Shown: positions 1 to 8,888 of the stretch, piece by piece | How positions within the stretch are numbered: the first letter of the stretch is position 1 | Layout of the letters: the number at the start of each line of letters is the position of its first letter | NCBI RefSeq assembly: GCF_034120055.1 | Contig: NZ_CP139368.1 | Location: 1,178,001 to 1,242,000 of the forward strand | Origin: Microbacterium rhizosphaerae | GTDB taxonomy: Bacteria; Actinomycetota; Actinomycetes; Actinomycetales; Microbacteriaceae | Direction of reading: 5' to 3' | DNA length: 64,000 nt | Position numbers and translations under genes: made by a program | The notes under the pieces: generated by a model | Seen by the model: the letters and a program-made list of their open reading frames with translations, nothing else | What the model was told of the DNA's origin: nothing | Database searches by the model: none

Positions 1-39
1 CTCCGCCGTGCAGAGGCAGACGAGACGAAGGAGTCGCCA

Positions 40-1425
40 ATGAGCAGCGGGCCGCAGCATCCGGGATTCACCCCCACGGGGACGATCCAGAGCACCCCCG
101 ATCGCCGACGGGTCGTGGTCGCGACCGTCGTCGGCACCACGGTGGAGTGGTACGACTTCTTCATCTACGCGTTCGCAGCCGGTGTCGTGTTCGCTGATCT
201 GTTCTTCGCTCCCGCCGGTCCCCAGTTCGCGCAGATCCTCTCCTTCATCACGGTGGGCATCAGCTTCCTCTTCCGCCCGCTCGGCGCGTTCCTCGCCGGG
301 CACTTCGGCGACAAGCTCGGCCGCCGGCCCGTCCTCGTCATCACGCTGATCATGATGGGCACGGCCACGACCCTCGTCGGCCTGCTGCCCACGTACGCCG
401 TCATCGGGGTGTGGGCGCCGGTCCTGCTGATCCTGCTGCGCATCGTGCAGGGGATCTCGGCGGGCGGCGAGTGGGGCGGCGCCGTCCTGATGGCCGTGGA
501 GCACGCGCCCAAGGCGAAGCGCGGGCTGTTCGGCGCGTCGCCGCAGATCGGCGTGCCGATCGGCCTGCTCCTCGCATCCCTCGTCCTGGCGCTCATGGCG
601 CAGATCGCGCCCGGCGCGGCGTTCGCGGCGTGGGGCTGGCGCGTGCCCTTCCTGCTGTCGTTCGTGCTGATCCTCGTCGGCTACTGGGTGCGCCGCCGGG
701 TGGAGGAGAGCCCGGTGTTCAACGAGATCGCCGAGCGCAAGGAGCAGAGCCGGATGCCCATCGTGCAGCTGTTCCGTCGGCACACGCTGCTGGTGATCAT
801 CGCGGCGCTCGTCTTCGCGGGCAACAACGCGGTCGGCTACATGACGACCGGCGGCTATGTGCAGCACTACGCGACCGACCCGGCCGGGCCCATCAAGCTG
901 AACCCCGGCCCGGTCTTCTGGGTCGTCGCGGTGTCCGGCGTGACGTGGCTCATCTCGACGTGGTTCGCGGGATGGTTCTCCGACAAGATCGGCCGCCGCA
1001 ACACCTACATCGTCGGGTGGATCGTGCAGCTCGTCGGCGTCTTCCTCCTCTTCCCGCTGACGAACACGGGCTCGCTCCTCTCGCTGATGGTCGCGCTCAT
1101 CGTGCTGACGATCGGCCTCGGCCTGACCTATGGACCGCAGGCGGCGCTGTACTCCGAGCTGTTCCCGGCATCCATCCGCTTCTCGGGCGTCTCGATCTCG
1201 TACGCCATCGGCGCCATCATCGGCGGCGCGTTCGCTCCCACGATCGCGCAGGCCATCTTCCAGGCGACCGGGTCGACGAACGGCATCACGTGGTACCTCG
1301 CCGGGATGACGCTGCTCGGACTCGTCGCGACGCTGCTGCTGCGCGACCGCACGGGCATCCCGCTCGGCCCGGATCACGAGGCCGAGCAGGAGGTCAGCCC
1401 GATCCGCGGCTTCGCCAAGGTCTGA
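40..1425 (+). CDS. MHS-family MFS carrier, probably for an aromatic or organic acid
   Basis: A 461-residue inner-membrane carrier of the metabolite:H+ symporter branch of the major facilitator superfamily, the group that includes ProP, ShiA and aromatic-acid or dicarboxylate carriers. Visible are the first-helix signature WYDFFIYAF (about residues 37-45), the inter-helix loop GDKLGRRP (90-97), a second-half loop SDKIGRRN and about twelve hydrophobic segments. The ATG has AAGGAG at 28-33, six bases upstream. The gene ends exactly where the leftward IclR gene ends, so the two converge. A hydroxylase for 3-hydroxybenzoate lies just beyond, so uptake of that acid or a relative is a reasonable inference; the sequence alone does not fix the substrate. 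Confidence 0.85.
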   Translation: MSSGPQHPGFTPTGTIQSTPDRRRVVVATVVGTTVEWYDFFIYAFAAGVVFADLFFAPAGPQFAQILSFITVGISFLFRPLGAFLAGHFGDKLGRRPVLVITLIMMGTATTLVGLLPTYAVIGVWAPVLLILLRIVQGISAGGEWGGAVLMAVEHAPKAKRGLFGASPQIGVPIGLLLASLVLALMAQIAPGAAFAAWGWRVPFLLSFVLILVGYWVRRRVEESPVFNEIAERKEQSRMPIVQLFRRHTLLVIIAALVFAGNNAVGYMTTGGYVQHYATDPAGPIKLNPGPVFWVVAVSGVTWLISTWFAGWFSDKIGRRNTYIVGWIVQLVGVFLLFPLTNTGSLLSLMVALIVLTIGLGLTYGPQAALYSELFPASIRFSGVSISYAIGAIIGGAFAPTIAQAIFQATGSTNGITWYLAGMTLLGLVATLLLRDRTGIPLGPDHEAEQEVSPIRGFAKV

Positions 1426-2115
1426 TCAGGAGCCGAGCGCCTCGCGGATGCCGTTCGCGGCCTGCGTGAGGCGCTCGGCGAGCTCCTCCGGCGCATGCGC
1501 GCTCGCGAGGTAGACGACCGCCAGGGCGACCGGCGGGCGCCCGCGGAGCGCGAGCGGCACCGCCACGGAGCGGAGCGAGGGGATGACCTCGTCGTGGCTC
1601 TGCGCGTATCCACAGGCCGCCGCATCCGCGATCTGCGCGGCGTCGGCGCCCTCGGGCCACTGCCCGGGCGGCAGCTGTGCGAGGATCGCGCGGCCGGGTG
1701 CGCCGACGGCGACGGGATGCCGGGAGCCCGGGCGCTGCGCGACGGAGGCGACGGCGTGCCGCGGCTCGACGCTCATGAGCGTGACGCTCTCGTCGCGATC
1801 GAGCACCGTCAGGAAGCACGTCATCGCGAGGTCGTTCGCAGCCGCGGTGAGCTCCGGGAGCGCCTCGGCCTGCAGGTCGTGGGCGACTCCCGCGGCCAGC
1901 GCCGCGAGGCGGGACCCGAGCTCCACGCGGCCGGAGCCGTCGCGGGCGACGAGACCATGGTCCTCGAGCGTGCGCAGCAGGCGATAGGCGACGGAGCGGT
2001 GCACGTCGAGGCGCCGTGCGACCTCGTCGATCATGAGCGGCTCGCGCGCGTCGGCGAGGATCTCGAGGATCCGGATGCCGCGGCTCAAGGTCTGCGATGC
2101 GGGGGCGTCGGCCAT
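1426..2115 (-). CDS. IclR-family transcriptional regulator
   Basis: A 229-residue regulator with an N-terminal winged helix-turn-helix (about residues 10-60, with SVAYRLLRTLEDHGLV as the recognition region) and a C-terminal IclR effector domain. I chose the ATG at 2115 because GGAGGG at 2123-2128 lies six bases before it; upstream in-frame ATGs at 2121 and 2151 are worse placed. It is divergent from the MobA-type hydroxylase and converges with the MHS carrier. IclR proteins commonly control aromatic catabolism (PcaR, PcaU, PobR), and two operator-like repeats lie in the shared promoter region, so it probably controls the hydroxylase and itself. Confidence 0.85.
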   Translation of the reverse strand: MADAPASQTLSRGIRILEILADAREPLMIDEVARRLDVHRSVAYRLLRTLEDHGLVARDGSGRVELGSRLAALAAGVAHDLQAEALPELTAAANDLAMTCFLTVLDRDESVTLMSVEPRHAVASVAQRPGSRHPVAVGAPGRAILAQLPPGQWPEGADAAQIADAAACGYAQSHDEVIPSLRSVAVPLALRGRPPVALAVVYLASAHAPEELAERLTQAANGIREALGS

Positions 2116-2167
2116 CGGCATCCCTCCGTCGGGTCTTGTCCTCAGTCGCATCCGTCGTATACGATCT

Positions 2168-2202
2168 GTTCAATAGTAGAGCAGTGAGTTCGATTATAGA
2201 AC
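2168..2202. promoter_or_regulatory. Paired IclR-type operator candidates
   Basis: Two related 15-mers lie 20 bp apart, centre to centre: GTTCAATAGTAGAGC (2168-2182) and GTTCGATTATAGAAC (2188-2202). The second is an imperfect palindrome with GTTC and GAAC arms. From memory, PcaR/PcaU-type IclR regulators bind GTTCGATAATCGCAC-like sites. A separate perfect 10-bp palindrome, TCGTATACGA, lies at 2155-2164. All are between the iclR gene and the monooxygenase. Confidence 0.45.
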
Positions 2203-2288
2203 ACTTGCTTCGAAGGGCAAGGGCCGCCGGAGGCAGGCGCTGCCCCCACGGCACGACCCTCGCGAAAGCGGGCGCAAGGAGGCTCCCC

Positions 2289-4148
2289 ATGCAGTTCCAC
2301 CACCACGGCTATGTGTCGGGCGACCCGCGCGTGCTGCCCGCCGCGGGCACCGGCATCGACCGGCCCGCCGAGCTGCCCGACGAGATGGACGTGCTCATCG
2401 TCGGGTCGGGTCCGGCGGGAATGCTGCTCGCCGCGCAGCTCTCGCGGTACCCCGACGTGACGACCCGCATCATCGAGCGCCGCGACGGCCGGCTCGTGCT
2501 GGGGCAGGCCGACGGCATCCAGCCGCGCAGCGTGGAGACCTTCGACGCCTTCGGCTTCGCCGAGCGCATCGTCGCGGAGGCGTACAACATCGGCTGGATG
2601 AACTTCTGGGGGCCCGACCCGGAGAACGTCGACAACATCATCCGCACCGTGCGCACCGAGGACTACGCGTTCCAGATCAGCGAGTACCCGCACCTCATCG
2701 TCAACCAGGCGCGCGTGCTCGACTACTTCGCCGAGGCGGCGGCCCACGGTCCGGCCCGGATCGTGCCGGACTACGGCGTCGAATTCGTCGGCCTGACCGT
2801 GCGGGACGACCACGTCGAGGTGCGCGTGCGCTACACCGCCGGCCCCCGGGTAGGGGAGGAGCGGACGGTCCGCGCCACATACGTGGCGGGCTGCGACGGT
2901 GCCCGCAGCGGCGTGCGCGAGGCCATCGGCCGCAAGCACATCGGCGGCATCTCGGCCCACGCGTGGGGCGTCATGGATGTGCTCGTCAACACCGACTTCC
3001 CGGACTGGCGCACGAAGTGCGCCATCAACGCCGAGGCGGGCAACATCCTGCTGATCCCCCGCGAGGGCGGCTACCTCTGCCGCGTCTATGTCGACCTCGG
3101 CGCGGTCGCGGAGGACGACGACCATCAGGTGCGCTCGACGCCGATCGAGGCCATCATCGCGAAGGCGAACGACATCCTGCACCCGTACTCGCTGGATGTG
3201 AAGCAGGTCGCCTGGTACAGCGTCTACGAGGTCGGGCACCGGGTCACGGACAAGTTCGACGACGTGGATGTGGATGCGGATCACGCGCCTCGGGTCTTCC
3301 TCACCGGCGATGCGTGCCACACCCACTCCGCGAAGGCGGGGCAGGGCATGAACGTGTCGATGCAGGACGGCTTCAACCTCGGGTGGAAGCTCGGTTCGGT
3401 GCTCACCGGCCGCAGCCCCGAGTCGCTGCTTCGCACGTACTCGGCCGAGCGCCAGCCGGTCGCGCAGCAGCTCATCGACTTCGACCGCGAGTGGTCGTCG
3501 CTCATGGCGCGCAAGCCGGAGGAGATCGACGACCCGAAGGAGCTCGCCACCTTCTACCTCGGCACCGCGGAGTTCCCGTCCGGGTTCATGACCCAGTACG
3601 GCCCGTCGATGATCGAGGGCTCCTCGGGCCACCAGGATTTGGCGACCGGATTCCCGCTGGGGATGCGGTTCAAGTCCGCCGAGGTCGTGCGGGTCGGCGA
3701 CGGCAACGTCATCCATCTCGGTCACCACGCCAAGGCGGACGGCCGCTGGCGGATCTATGCGTTCGCGGACGAATCCCGTTCCTCGCTGAATCAGTGGGCC
3801 GCGTGGGTGCCGTCGCTGATCTCGCGCTACACGCCGGCCGAGGGGGATGTGGATGCGGTGTTCGACGTGAAGGTCGTCTACCAGGACCCATTCGAGGACG
3901 TCGACCTCGGAGAGGTCCCGGCGGTGTTCCTGCCGAAGACCGGGCCGCTCGGGCTCACCGACTGGGAGAAGGTGTACGCCTCGACGCAGTCGACCCGAGC
4001 CACCCCGTCGATCTTCGACGAGCGCGGGCTGTCGCGCGACGGGGTCGTGGTGGTGGTGCGGCCGGATCAGTACGTGGCCGCGGTGCTGCCGCTGACCGCC
4101 CGCGGGGAGCTCGCCGAGTTCTTCGCGGGATGCCTGCTGCCCGTGTGA
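2289..4148 (+). CDS. mobA: FAD-dependent 3-hydroxybenzoate 4-monooxygenase (MobA type)
   Basis: A 619-residue cytosolic flavoprotein hydroxylase of the PheA/TfdB/MobA class. Residues 39-44 carry the Rossmann GxGxxG (GSGPAG), and around residue 335 is the second FAD motif RVFLTGDACHTHSAKAGQG. The C-terminal thioredoxin-like domain ends with VVVVRPDQYVAAVLPL, as in phenol hydroxylases. The N-terminus (MQFHHHG) and the blocks LGQADGIQPR, NQARVLDYF, AWGVMDVLVNTDFPD and LIDFDREW match what I recall of Comamonas MobA almost word for word. MobA converts 3-hydroxybenzoate plus NADPH and O2 to protocatechuate. The ATG at 2289 is preceded by AAGGAGG at 2276-2282. The protocatechuate-cleaving genes are not in the window, so the product must be used elsewhere. 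Confidence 0.85.
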   Translation: MQFHHHGYVSGDPRVLPAAGTGIDRPAELPDEMDVLIVGSGPAGMLLAAQLSRYPDVTTRIIERRDGRLVLGQADGIQPRSVETFDAFGFAERIVAEAYNIGWMNFWGPDPENVDNIIRTVRTEDYAFQISEYPHLIVNQARVLDYFAEAAAHGPARIVPDYGVEFVGLTVRDDHVEVRVRYTAGPRVGEERTVRATYVAGCDGARSGVREAIGRKHIGGISAHAWGVMDVLVNTDFPDWRTKCAINAEAGNILLIPREGGYLCRVYVDLGAVAEDDDHQVRSTPIEAIIAKANDILHPYSLDVKQVAWYSVYEVGHRVTDKFDDVDVDADHAPRVFLTGDACHTHSAKAGQGMNVSMQDGFNLGWKLGSVLTGRSPESLLRTYSAERQPVAQQLIDFDREWSSLMARKPEEIDDPKELATFYLGTAEFPSGFMTQYGPSMIEGSSGHQDLATGFPLGMRFKSAEVVRVGDGNVIHLGHHAKADGRWRIYAFADESRSSLNQWAAWVPSLISRYTPAEGDVDAVFDVKVVYQDPFEDVDLGEVPAVFLPKTGPLGLTDWEKVYASTQSTRATPSIFDERGLSRDGVVVVVRPDQYVAAVLPLTARGELAEFFAGCLLPV

Positions 4149-4311
4149 GCCGCGCTTTCGACAGCCGGGTCCGCGCCGGGGCTTGTGTATCGTCTATATG
4201 TTCGATAGCGTTTCTTCACAGGGAGATGGGTGGCCGCTTCGTCGGCTGCTGATGCGGGTGAGATGAGCGAGTGGTGAGGATGCTGTCGCTCGATCCGTAT
4301 GGACTCGCCCC

Positions 4312-5847
4312 ATGTCGGCACTGCCGCTCGACCCTTCCGCGCGTTCCGCACCGCGGGAGCCGAGTCCGGCGCTGCGCGTGCTCGATGGACTGGTCGATCG
4401 CCTTGTCGCCAACCAGAGGGCGATGGCCGAGCTGGAGGCCGAGCGGGCCGAGCTGTTCGCGGCAGCAGCCGACGTGATCCCGGCTCGCGCCGAGGAGCTG
4501 CGAGACGGGCGCCGGCGGATGGCGGCCGATCTCCCGGCGCGGGAGGTCGTGGCGGAACTTGCGACCGCACTGCGGATCGGCGAGCGCGCCGTGCAGGCGC
4601 ATCTGACCGACGCATCGTTGCTCGTCGGCTCCTTTCCCGGCACCCTCACCGCCCTCCGCGACGGGCACATCGACGCCCGGCACGTTGCGGCGATCCTGGA
4701 TGCGGGGGCCGCCCTCGGTCGTCCCGATCTGAGGGCGCGGTTCGAAGACATCGTGCTGCCGATCGCGGGGCGCGAGACCGCGGCCCGCCTGCGCAGCCAT
4801 GCACGCGAGTTGGCCGCGAGAGTCGACCCCCAGGCCGTCGACCGGCGTGCCGCGGCTGCCGACGCCCGGCGGACGGTGCGGATCTACGACCTCGACGACG
4901 ATCTGTCCCGGCTGACCCTCGACCAGCCGGCGACGCTGATCCACGCGATCTACGACCGCCTCACCCAGCAGGCGAAGGCGCTCCGAACCGGTGACGCGGC
5001 CGCGCCGGCGGATTCGCGGAGCGATGAGCGGATGAACGACCTCGGAAATGAGGAGCGGGACGATCGCGTCGTCGTCGTCACGGGTCCGGGCGGCCGAGGA
5101 GTCGCGGGCAGCGCCGTCGAGCACGGGTCGGGGGATGCTGCAACCGCCGATCCTCGGACGATGGACCAGCTGCGGGCGGACATCCTCGCCGACATGCTCC
5201 TGACCGGTAAGCCGTCCGCTCACGGCAACGGGCTGGACGCGATCCGAGCGGTGGTGCAGGTCACCGTTCCGCTGGCCGCACTCGTCCCGGACGACGCCGT
5301 GCCGGGCGACGCGGTCCCGGACGACGCCGTGCCGGACGACGCCGTGCCGGAAGATGCGGACCCGGGGAGGACGGCGGGCGTCGCAGTCTTGCCGACATTC
5401 GGCCCGATCCCCATCGGCACGGCACGAACGCTGGCCGGTCACGCGCCCGGATGGGAACGGGTGTGCCTTGATCCGACCTCGGGGCTGCCCGTCGCCGTCG
5501 ACCGCTACAAGCCGACCGCCAGGCAGCGGGCGTACCTCGCTGCGCGTGACGAGCGGTGCCGCTTCCCCGGATGCCGCCGTCCCGCGCACCGCTGCGACAT
5601 CGACCACACGCGCGATGCTGCGCTCGGCGGGGCAACGTGCATCTGCAATCTCGCGCACTTCTGCCGCGGTCACCACACCATCAAGCACCACACGGCGTGG
5701 ACGGTGCGGCAGGTCGGGGGTGGCATCCTCGAGTGGACCTCTCCGACGGGCCGCCACTACGAGGACCGCCCGGCGACCACGGTCAGATTCGTCCCGGGAG
5801 CGCGCGGGAGCGCCTCAGAACTGGACACCGACCCGCCACCGTTCTAG
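4312..5847 (+). CDS. DUF222 / 13E12-type protein with HNH nuclease domain
   Basis: A 511-residue member of the actinobacterial DUF222 (13E12) family: a helical N-terminal domain followed by a C-terminal HNH module. The HNH is at about residues 413-460 with the pieces RCRFPGC, CDIDHTRD, CNLAHFC and HHTIKHH, giving likely zinc cysteines and the catalytic Asp-His. Between the two domains lies a linker with five copies of a five-residue unit (VPDDA-like), encoded by a 15-bp tandem repeat. Family members occur in many copies in actinobacteria and are often linked to mobile DNA; their role is not known. It stands alone here. An ATG start at 4312 gives the family's usual length. Confidence 0.85.
   Translation: MSALPLDPSARSAPREPSPALRVLDGLVDRLVANQRAMAELEAERAELFAAAADVIPARAEELRDGRRRMAADLPAREVVAELATALRIGERAVQAHLTDASLLVGSFPGTLTALRDGHIDARHVAAILDAGAALGRPDLRARFEDIVLPIAGRETAARLRSHARELAARVDPQAVDRRAAAADARRTVRIYDLDDDLSRLTLDQPATLIHAIYDRLTQQAKALRTGDAAAPADSRSDERMNDLGNEERDDRVVVVTGPGGRGVAGSAVEHGSGDAATADPRTMDQLRADILADMLLTGKPSAHGNGLDAIRAVVQVTVPLAALVPDDAVPGDAVPDDAVPDDAVPEDADPGRTAGVAVLPTFGPIPIGTARTLAGHAPGWERVCLDPTSGLPVAVDRYKPTARQRAYLAARDERCRFPGCRRPAHRCDIDHTRDAALGGATCICNLAHFCRGHHTIKHHTAWTVRQVGGGILEWTSPTGRHYEDRPATTVRFVPGARGSASELDTDPPPF
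5284..5358 (+). repeat. Five-copy 15-bp tandem repeat inside the DUF222 gene
   Basis: Units start at 5284, 5299, 5314, 5329 and 5344. Each is a variant of GTSCCGGACGACGCC, encoding V-P-D-D-A-like pentapeptides in frame. Copies 1 and 3 are identical. A change in copy number would keep the reading frame. Confidence 0.85.
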
Positions 5848-5877
5848 GAGTACTGGCTTGATTGTCGGCGTGAGCGC

Positions 5878-6306
5878 CTACAACTCCTGCGGCGCGGTGT
5901 CGCCTTCCTCGGGCGGTCGAAGAGACAGGCGGATCGACGAGTGAACGTAGGCCGCCACCGCCATCGCGTACACGCCGATGTAGAGGGCTTCGATCGCGGG
6001 TGCGGCGAACGGCGCCACGAGGTAGCCCAGCCCGGCGAGAAAGAAGTAGATGGCCACGAGGTAGCCCGCGACGGGGCGCTCGGTCATCCGCCACCACGCG
6101 CGAGGCGGCGCCACCGCCTCGCTGGCCCCACGGAAGGAACGCACACCGAGAACCAACAGCGCCACGCCGACCGCCAGGGCGACGAGCTGCGCCGCGACCT
6201 GCGACACCGCGAAGGAGAGAGCGATTCCGATCAGCAGGATCACGATGATCGACACGACGATGTACCCGACTTTCGCCGGGCCCGACCTGATGCGCAACCT
6301 CACCAT
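5878..6306 (-). CDS. Small integral membrane protein, four helices
   Basis: A 142-residue protein with four hydrophobic segments (roughly residues 13-33, 35-55, 78-98 and 102-122) and a charged, acidic tail (PPEEGDTAPQEL). I do not recognise a family with certainty. The ATG at 6306 has a G-rich stretch (GGGGGGA) just upstream on the minus strand. It lies downstream of paaK in the same direction with a gap of about 25 bases, so it could be read through from the paaI-paaK unit. Nothing in the sequence ties it to phenylacetate. Confidence 0.7.
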   Translation of the reverse strand: MVRLRIRSGPAKVGYIVVSIIVILLIGIALSFAVSQVAAQLVALAVGVALLVLGVRSFRGASEAVAPPRAWWRMTERPVAGYLVAIYFFLAGLGYLVAPFAAPAIEALYIGVYAMAVAAYVHSSIRLSLRPPEEGDTAPQEL

Positions 6307-6331
6307 CGTCCCCCCACGGGAGACCCTAGCC

Positions 6332-7621
6332 TCAGCGGAGGTCGACGAGCCTCTTCAGCTTCCCCTCGCTGCGGGGCAGCGACCCGACCGAGGCCGTGAC
6401 CACGGTCACCGTCGAGCCGATCCGCGCCTTGATCTCGCGCTGCAGCAGCACGCAGGCCTCGACGACCGCAGAGTGCGACGCGGCGGGATCGGGCTCGACG
6501 CGGACCGTGAGCCGGTCGAGGTGCCCCTCGTGGGTCAGCTCCAGCAGGAAATGCGGCGACAGGTCCGGGATGGCGAGGGCGATCTCCTCGATCTGCGTCG
6601 GGAAGAGGTTCACCCCGCGCAGGATGATCATGTCGTCGTTCCGACCGGTGATCTTCGCCATGCGCCGCATCGCAGGCCTGGACGTGCCGGGCAGGAGCGT
6701 CGAGAGGTCGTGAGTCCGATAGCGGATGACGGGCATCGCCTGCTTCGTGAGCGTCGTGAACACCAGCTCGCCCTGCGTGCCGTCGGGAAGCGGCATCCCG
6801 CTCTCCGAATCGACGATCTCGGGCAGGAAGTGGTCCTCCCAGACGGTCGGGCCGTCCTTCGACTCCACGCACTCGCTCGCGACACCGGGGCCGATGATCT
6901 CGGAGAGCCCGTAGATGTCGCACGCATCCAGATCGAGCGACTCCTCGATCGTGAGGCGCATCTGGTCGGTCCATGGCTCCGCGCCGAGGATCGCCACCCG
7001 CAGCGACGTCGAGCGCGGGTCGATGCCGGCATCCCGCATCGCATCCACGATCGTCAGCAGGTAGGTCGGCGTGCACATGATCGCGTCGGGCTGGAAGTCG
7101 CGGATCAGCTGCACCTGCCGCACGGTGTTGCCGCCCGACATCGGCACGACCGTCGCGCCGAGCGCCTCGATGCCGGCGTGCGCGCCGAGCCCGCCGGTGA
7201 ACAGCCCGTACCCGTACGCGTTGTGCACCATGTCGCCGGGCCTGACGCCGGCGGCGCGGATCGACCGCGCCATGAGCGTGCTCCAGGTGTCGAGATCCTG
7301 GCGCGTGTAGCCGACGACGGTCGGGCGGCCCGTGGTGCCGCTGGAGGCATGGATGCGCAGCACCTGCGCCCGCGGCACGGCGAACATGCCGAACGGGTAC
7401 TCGGCCCGCAGGTCGTCCTTCGTCGTGAACGGCAGCATGGCGACATCATCGAGCGCGCGGATGTCGTCCGGATGGACGCCCGCCGCATCGAATGACCGCG
7501 TGTAGAACGGCACGTTCTCGTAGGCGTGCCGCACGGTCCATTGCAGGCGACGCAGCTGCACGGCCCGCAGCTCGTCGAGCGACATGCGCTCCGCATCATC
7601 GAGAACAGCGGTGTAGGTCAT
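6332..7621 (-). CDS. paaK: Phenylacetate-CoA ligase
   Basis: A 429-residue AMP-forming ligase of the PaaK family, which activates phenylacetate with ATP and CoA as the first step of the paa pathway. The nucleotide-binding loop SSGTTGRP is at residues 93-100. Further blocks are YGLSEIIGPG, the hinge and C-terminal region TGRNDDMIILRGVNLFP typical of PaaK, and a compact C-terminal domain. The length fits PaaK (about 430), not the longer acetyl-CoA synthetases. Its ATG overlaps the paaI stop (ATGA), so the two are translationally coupled with paaI first. It is transcribed away from paaFHZ out of a shared promoter region carrying a PaaR-like site. Confidence 0.93.
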   Translation of the reverse strand: MTYTAVLDDAERMSLDELRAVQLRRLQWTVRHAYENVPFYTRSFDAAGVHPDDIRALDDVAMLPFTTKDDLRAEYPFGMFAVPRAQVLRIHASSGTTGRPTVVGYTRQDLDTWSTLMARSIRAAGVRPGDMVHNAYGYGLFTGGLGAHAGIEALGATVVPMSGGNTVRQVQLIRDFQPDAIMCTPTYLLTIVDAMRDAGIDPRSTSLRVAILGAEPWTDQMRLTIEESLDLDACDIYGLSEIIGPGVASECVESKDGPTVWEDHFLPEIVDSESGMPLPDGTQGELVFTTLTKQAMPVIRYRTHDLSTLLPGTSRPAMRRMAKITGRNDDMIILRGVNLFPTQIEEIALAIPDLSPHFLLELTHEGHLDRLTVRVEPDPAASHSAVVEACVLLQREIKARIGSTVTVVTASVGSLPRSEGKLKRLVDLR

Positions 7622-8067
7622 GGCATGTCCTTCTCCGGGATCGACCGGTCGGGCACCGGCCTGCGCGTGGTGAGGCTGCGGCCTCGGAACTCTGCGACCA
7701 TCCGGCCGTCGTCGGCCTGCACGCGCACGTCGTAGACGCCGGCTCGACCCACGAGGGACCGTCGCTGCGCGGTCGCGGTGAGGACCTCGCCCTCGTGGGC
7801 CGAGGTCAGGAAGACGATGTCGGCGCCCGCGGCGAGGGTCACGGCATCCGTCTCGTTGCAGGCCAGCGCGAACGCGGTGTCGGCGACCGCGAAGACGAGC
7901 CCGCCGTGGATGACGTGGAAGCCGTTGAGCATGTCCGCCCGCACCCGCATCCGGACGATCGCCTCGCCGGGGGAGGCGCTCGTCACCTCGATGCCGAGCA
8001 TCGCCGACGCCTGGTCGGCTGCGATCATGTCGCGCGCGTGCGCGGTGGCGAAGACGTCATCGTCCAT
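7618..8067 (-). CDS. paaI: PaaI-type hydroxyphenylacetyl-CoA thioesterase
   Basis: A 149-residue hot-dog-fold thioesterase. The block NGFHVIHGGLVFAVADTAFALACN is the PaaI active-site signature, with the HGG turn followed by the helix bearing the catalytic aspartate. In the pathway, PaaI releases CoA from dead-end ring-hydroxylated or epoxide-derived thioesters. I chose the ATG at 8067, preceded by AGAAGG; a GTG at 8079 would add four residues. It is the first gene of a two-gene leftward unit and overlaps paaK by four bases. Confidence 0.9.
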   Translation of the reverse strand: MDDDVFATAHARDMIAADQASAMLGIEVTSASPGEAIVRMRVRADMLNGFHVIHGGLVFAVADTAFALACNETDAVTLAAGADIVFLTSAHEGEVLTATAQRRSLVGRAGVYDVRVQADDGRMVAEFRGRSLTTRRPVPDRSIPEKDMP

Positions 8068-8111
8068 GGCTGCTGTCACCTTCTTCGAGCGACCCGATCT
8101 GTGTCATCATG

Positions 8112-8133
8112 GTGACGAACGAACGTTCAGTAA
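8112..8133. promoter_or_regulatory. PaaR-type operator candidate, paaI / paaF divergent promoter
   Basis: The core GAACGAACGTTC (8117-8128) is a near-perfect palindrome. The right arm CGTTCAGTAA (8124-8133) occurs in reverse complement at 12555-12564, in front of paaR and paaA. Sharing a 10-mer between the two divergent paa promoters supports binding by one regulator, most likely the TetR protein encoded at 11896-12537. Confidence 0.6.
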
Positions 8134-8150
8134 GTCAAGGATGACGACCC

Positions 8151-8888
8151 ATGCCGACCATACTGCGCGACGACGATCGGCCGGACCGCCTGCGCATCCG
8201 ACTGCACCGACCCGAGGTGCGCAATGCCATCGACCTCGAGACCGTCAAGGCGCTCCACGCGGTGTGCGACGAGCTCGAGCGGAAGCCGCGCATCCTGATC
8301 CTGTGCGGCTCGGACGGTGTCTTCGCCTCCGGCGCCGACATCGCAGAGCTCCTGCAGCGCAGCCGCGACGAAGCGCTCCAGGGAATCAACTCGCGCCTGT
8401 TCGACCGCCTCGCCCACCTGCCGATGCCCGTCATCGCCGCCGTCGACGGCTGGGCGCTCGGGGGAGGCGCCGAGCTCGCGTACGCGGCCGACATCCGCAT
8501 CGCGAGCGAGCGCGCCCGCTTCGGAAACCCCGAGCCGTCGCTCGGCATCGTCGCCGCGGCGGGTGCGACGTGGCGCCTGCCCCGGCTCGTCGGCGAGCCG
8601 CTCGCCAAGGAGATGCTGCTCGTCGGCCGGATCATCGACGCCCAGGAGGCGCTCGCGGCGGGTCTGGTGTCCGCGGTGCATGCGCCGGAGATGCTGGATG
8701 CCGCGGCCGACGCCGTCGCCGATCGGATCGCCTCCCAGGACCCCCTCGCCATCCGCCACACCAAGCGGCTCATGGGCCTCCCGCTCGATGCCCACCCGCG
8801 TGCCGACGACGACGCGCAGGCGGAGTGCTTCGTCTCGCCGGCGAAGCGCGAGCGCATGACGGCCTTCCTCGAGAGGCGCAAGGCATGA
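8151..8888 (+). CDS. paaF: Enoyl-CoA hydratase (PaaF-type, 2,3-dehydroadipyl-CoA hydratase)
   Basis: A 245-residue crotonase-fold enzyme. Both catalytic glutamates of true hydratases are present: one in GGGAELA (equivalent to Glu144 of rat enoyl-CoA hydratase) and one in GNPEPSLGI (equivalent to Glu164). This favours PaaF, which hydrates 2,3-dehydroadipyl-CoA, over the isomerase PaaG; the other crotonase here lacks both. The ATG at 8151 follows AAGGA at 8137-8141. It is the first gene of a rightward unit and overlaps paaH by ATGA. Confidence 0.85.
   Translation: MPTILRDDDRPDRLRIRLHRPEVRNAIDLETVKALHAVCDELERKPRILILCGSDGVFASGADIAELLQRSRDEALQGINSRLFDRLAHLPMPVIAAVDGWALGGGAELAYAADIRIASERARFGNPEPSLGIVAAAGATWRLPRLVGEPLAKEMLLVGRIIDAQEALAAGLVSAVHAPEMLDAAADAVADRIASQDPLAIRHTKRLMGLPLDAHPRADDDAQAECFVSPAKRERMTAFLERRKA

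Noticed and set aside
1..39. Possible 3' end of an upstream gene
   Set aside because: Too short to judge; no stop, motif or frame stands out apart from the AAGGAG of the MHS gene.
2142..3728. Long antisense frame opposite mobA (and similar frames opposite most other genes)
   Set aside because: The high GC content opens frames on all strands. Only the strand with family motifs and a ribosome binding site was kept.
4149..4311. Possible third IclR half-site GTTCGATAGCG at 4200-4210
   Set aside because: Only the first seven bases match the sites upstream of mobA and there is no palindromic partner, so it is not listed as an operator.
4312..5847. Treating the DUF222/HNH gene as part of a mobile element
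   Set aside because: No inverted repeats, target duplication, integrase or transposase flanks it; family association with mobile DNA alone is not enough.
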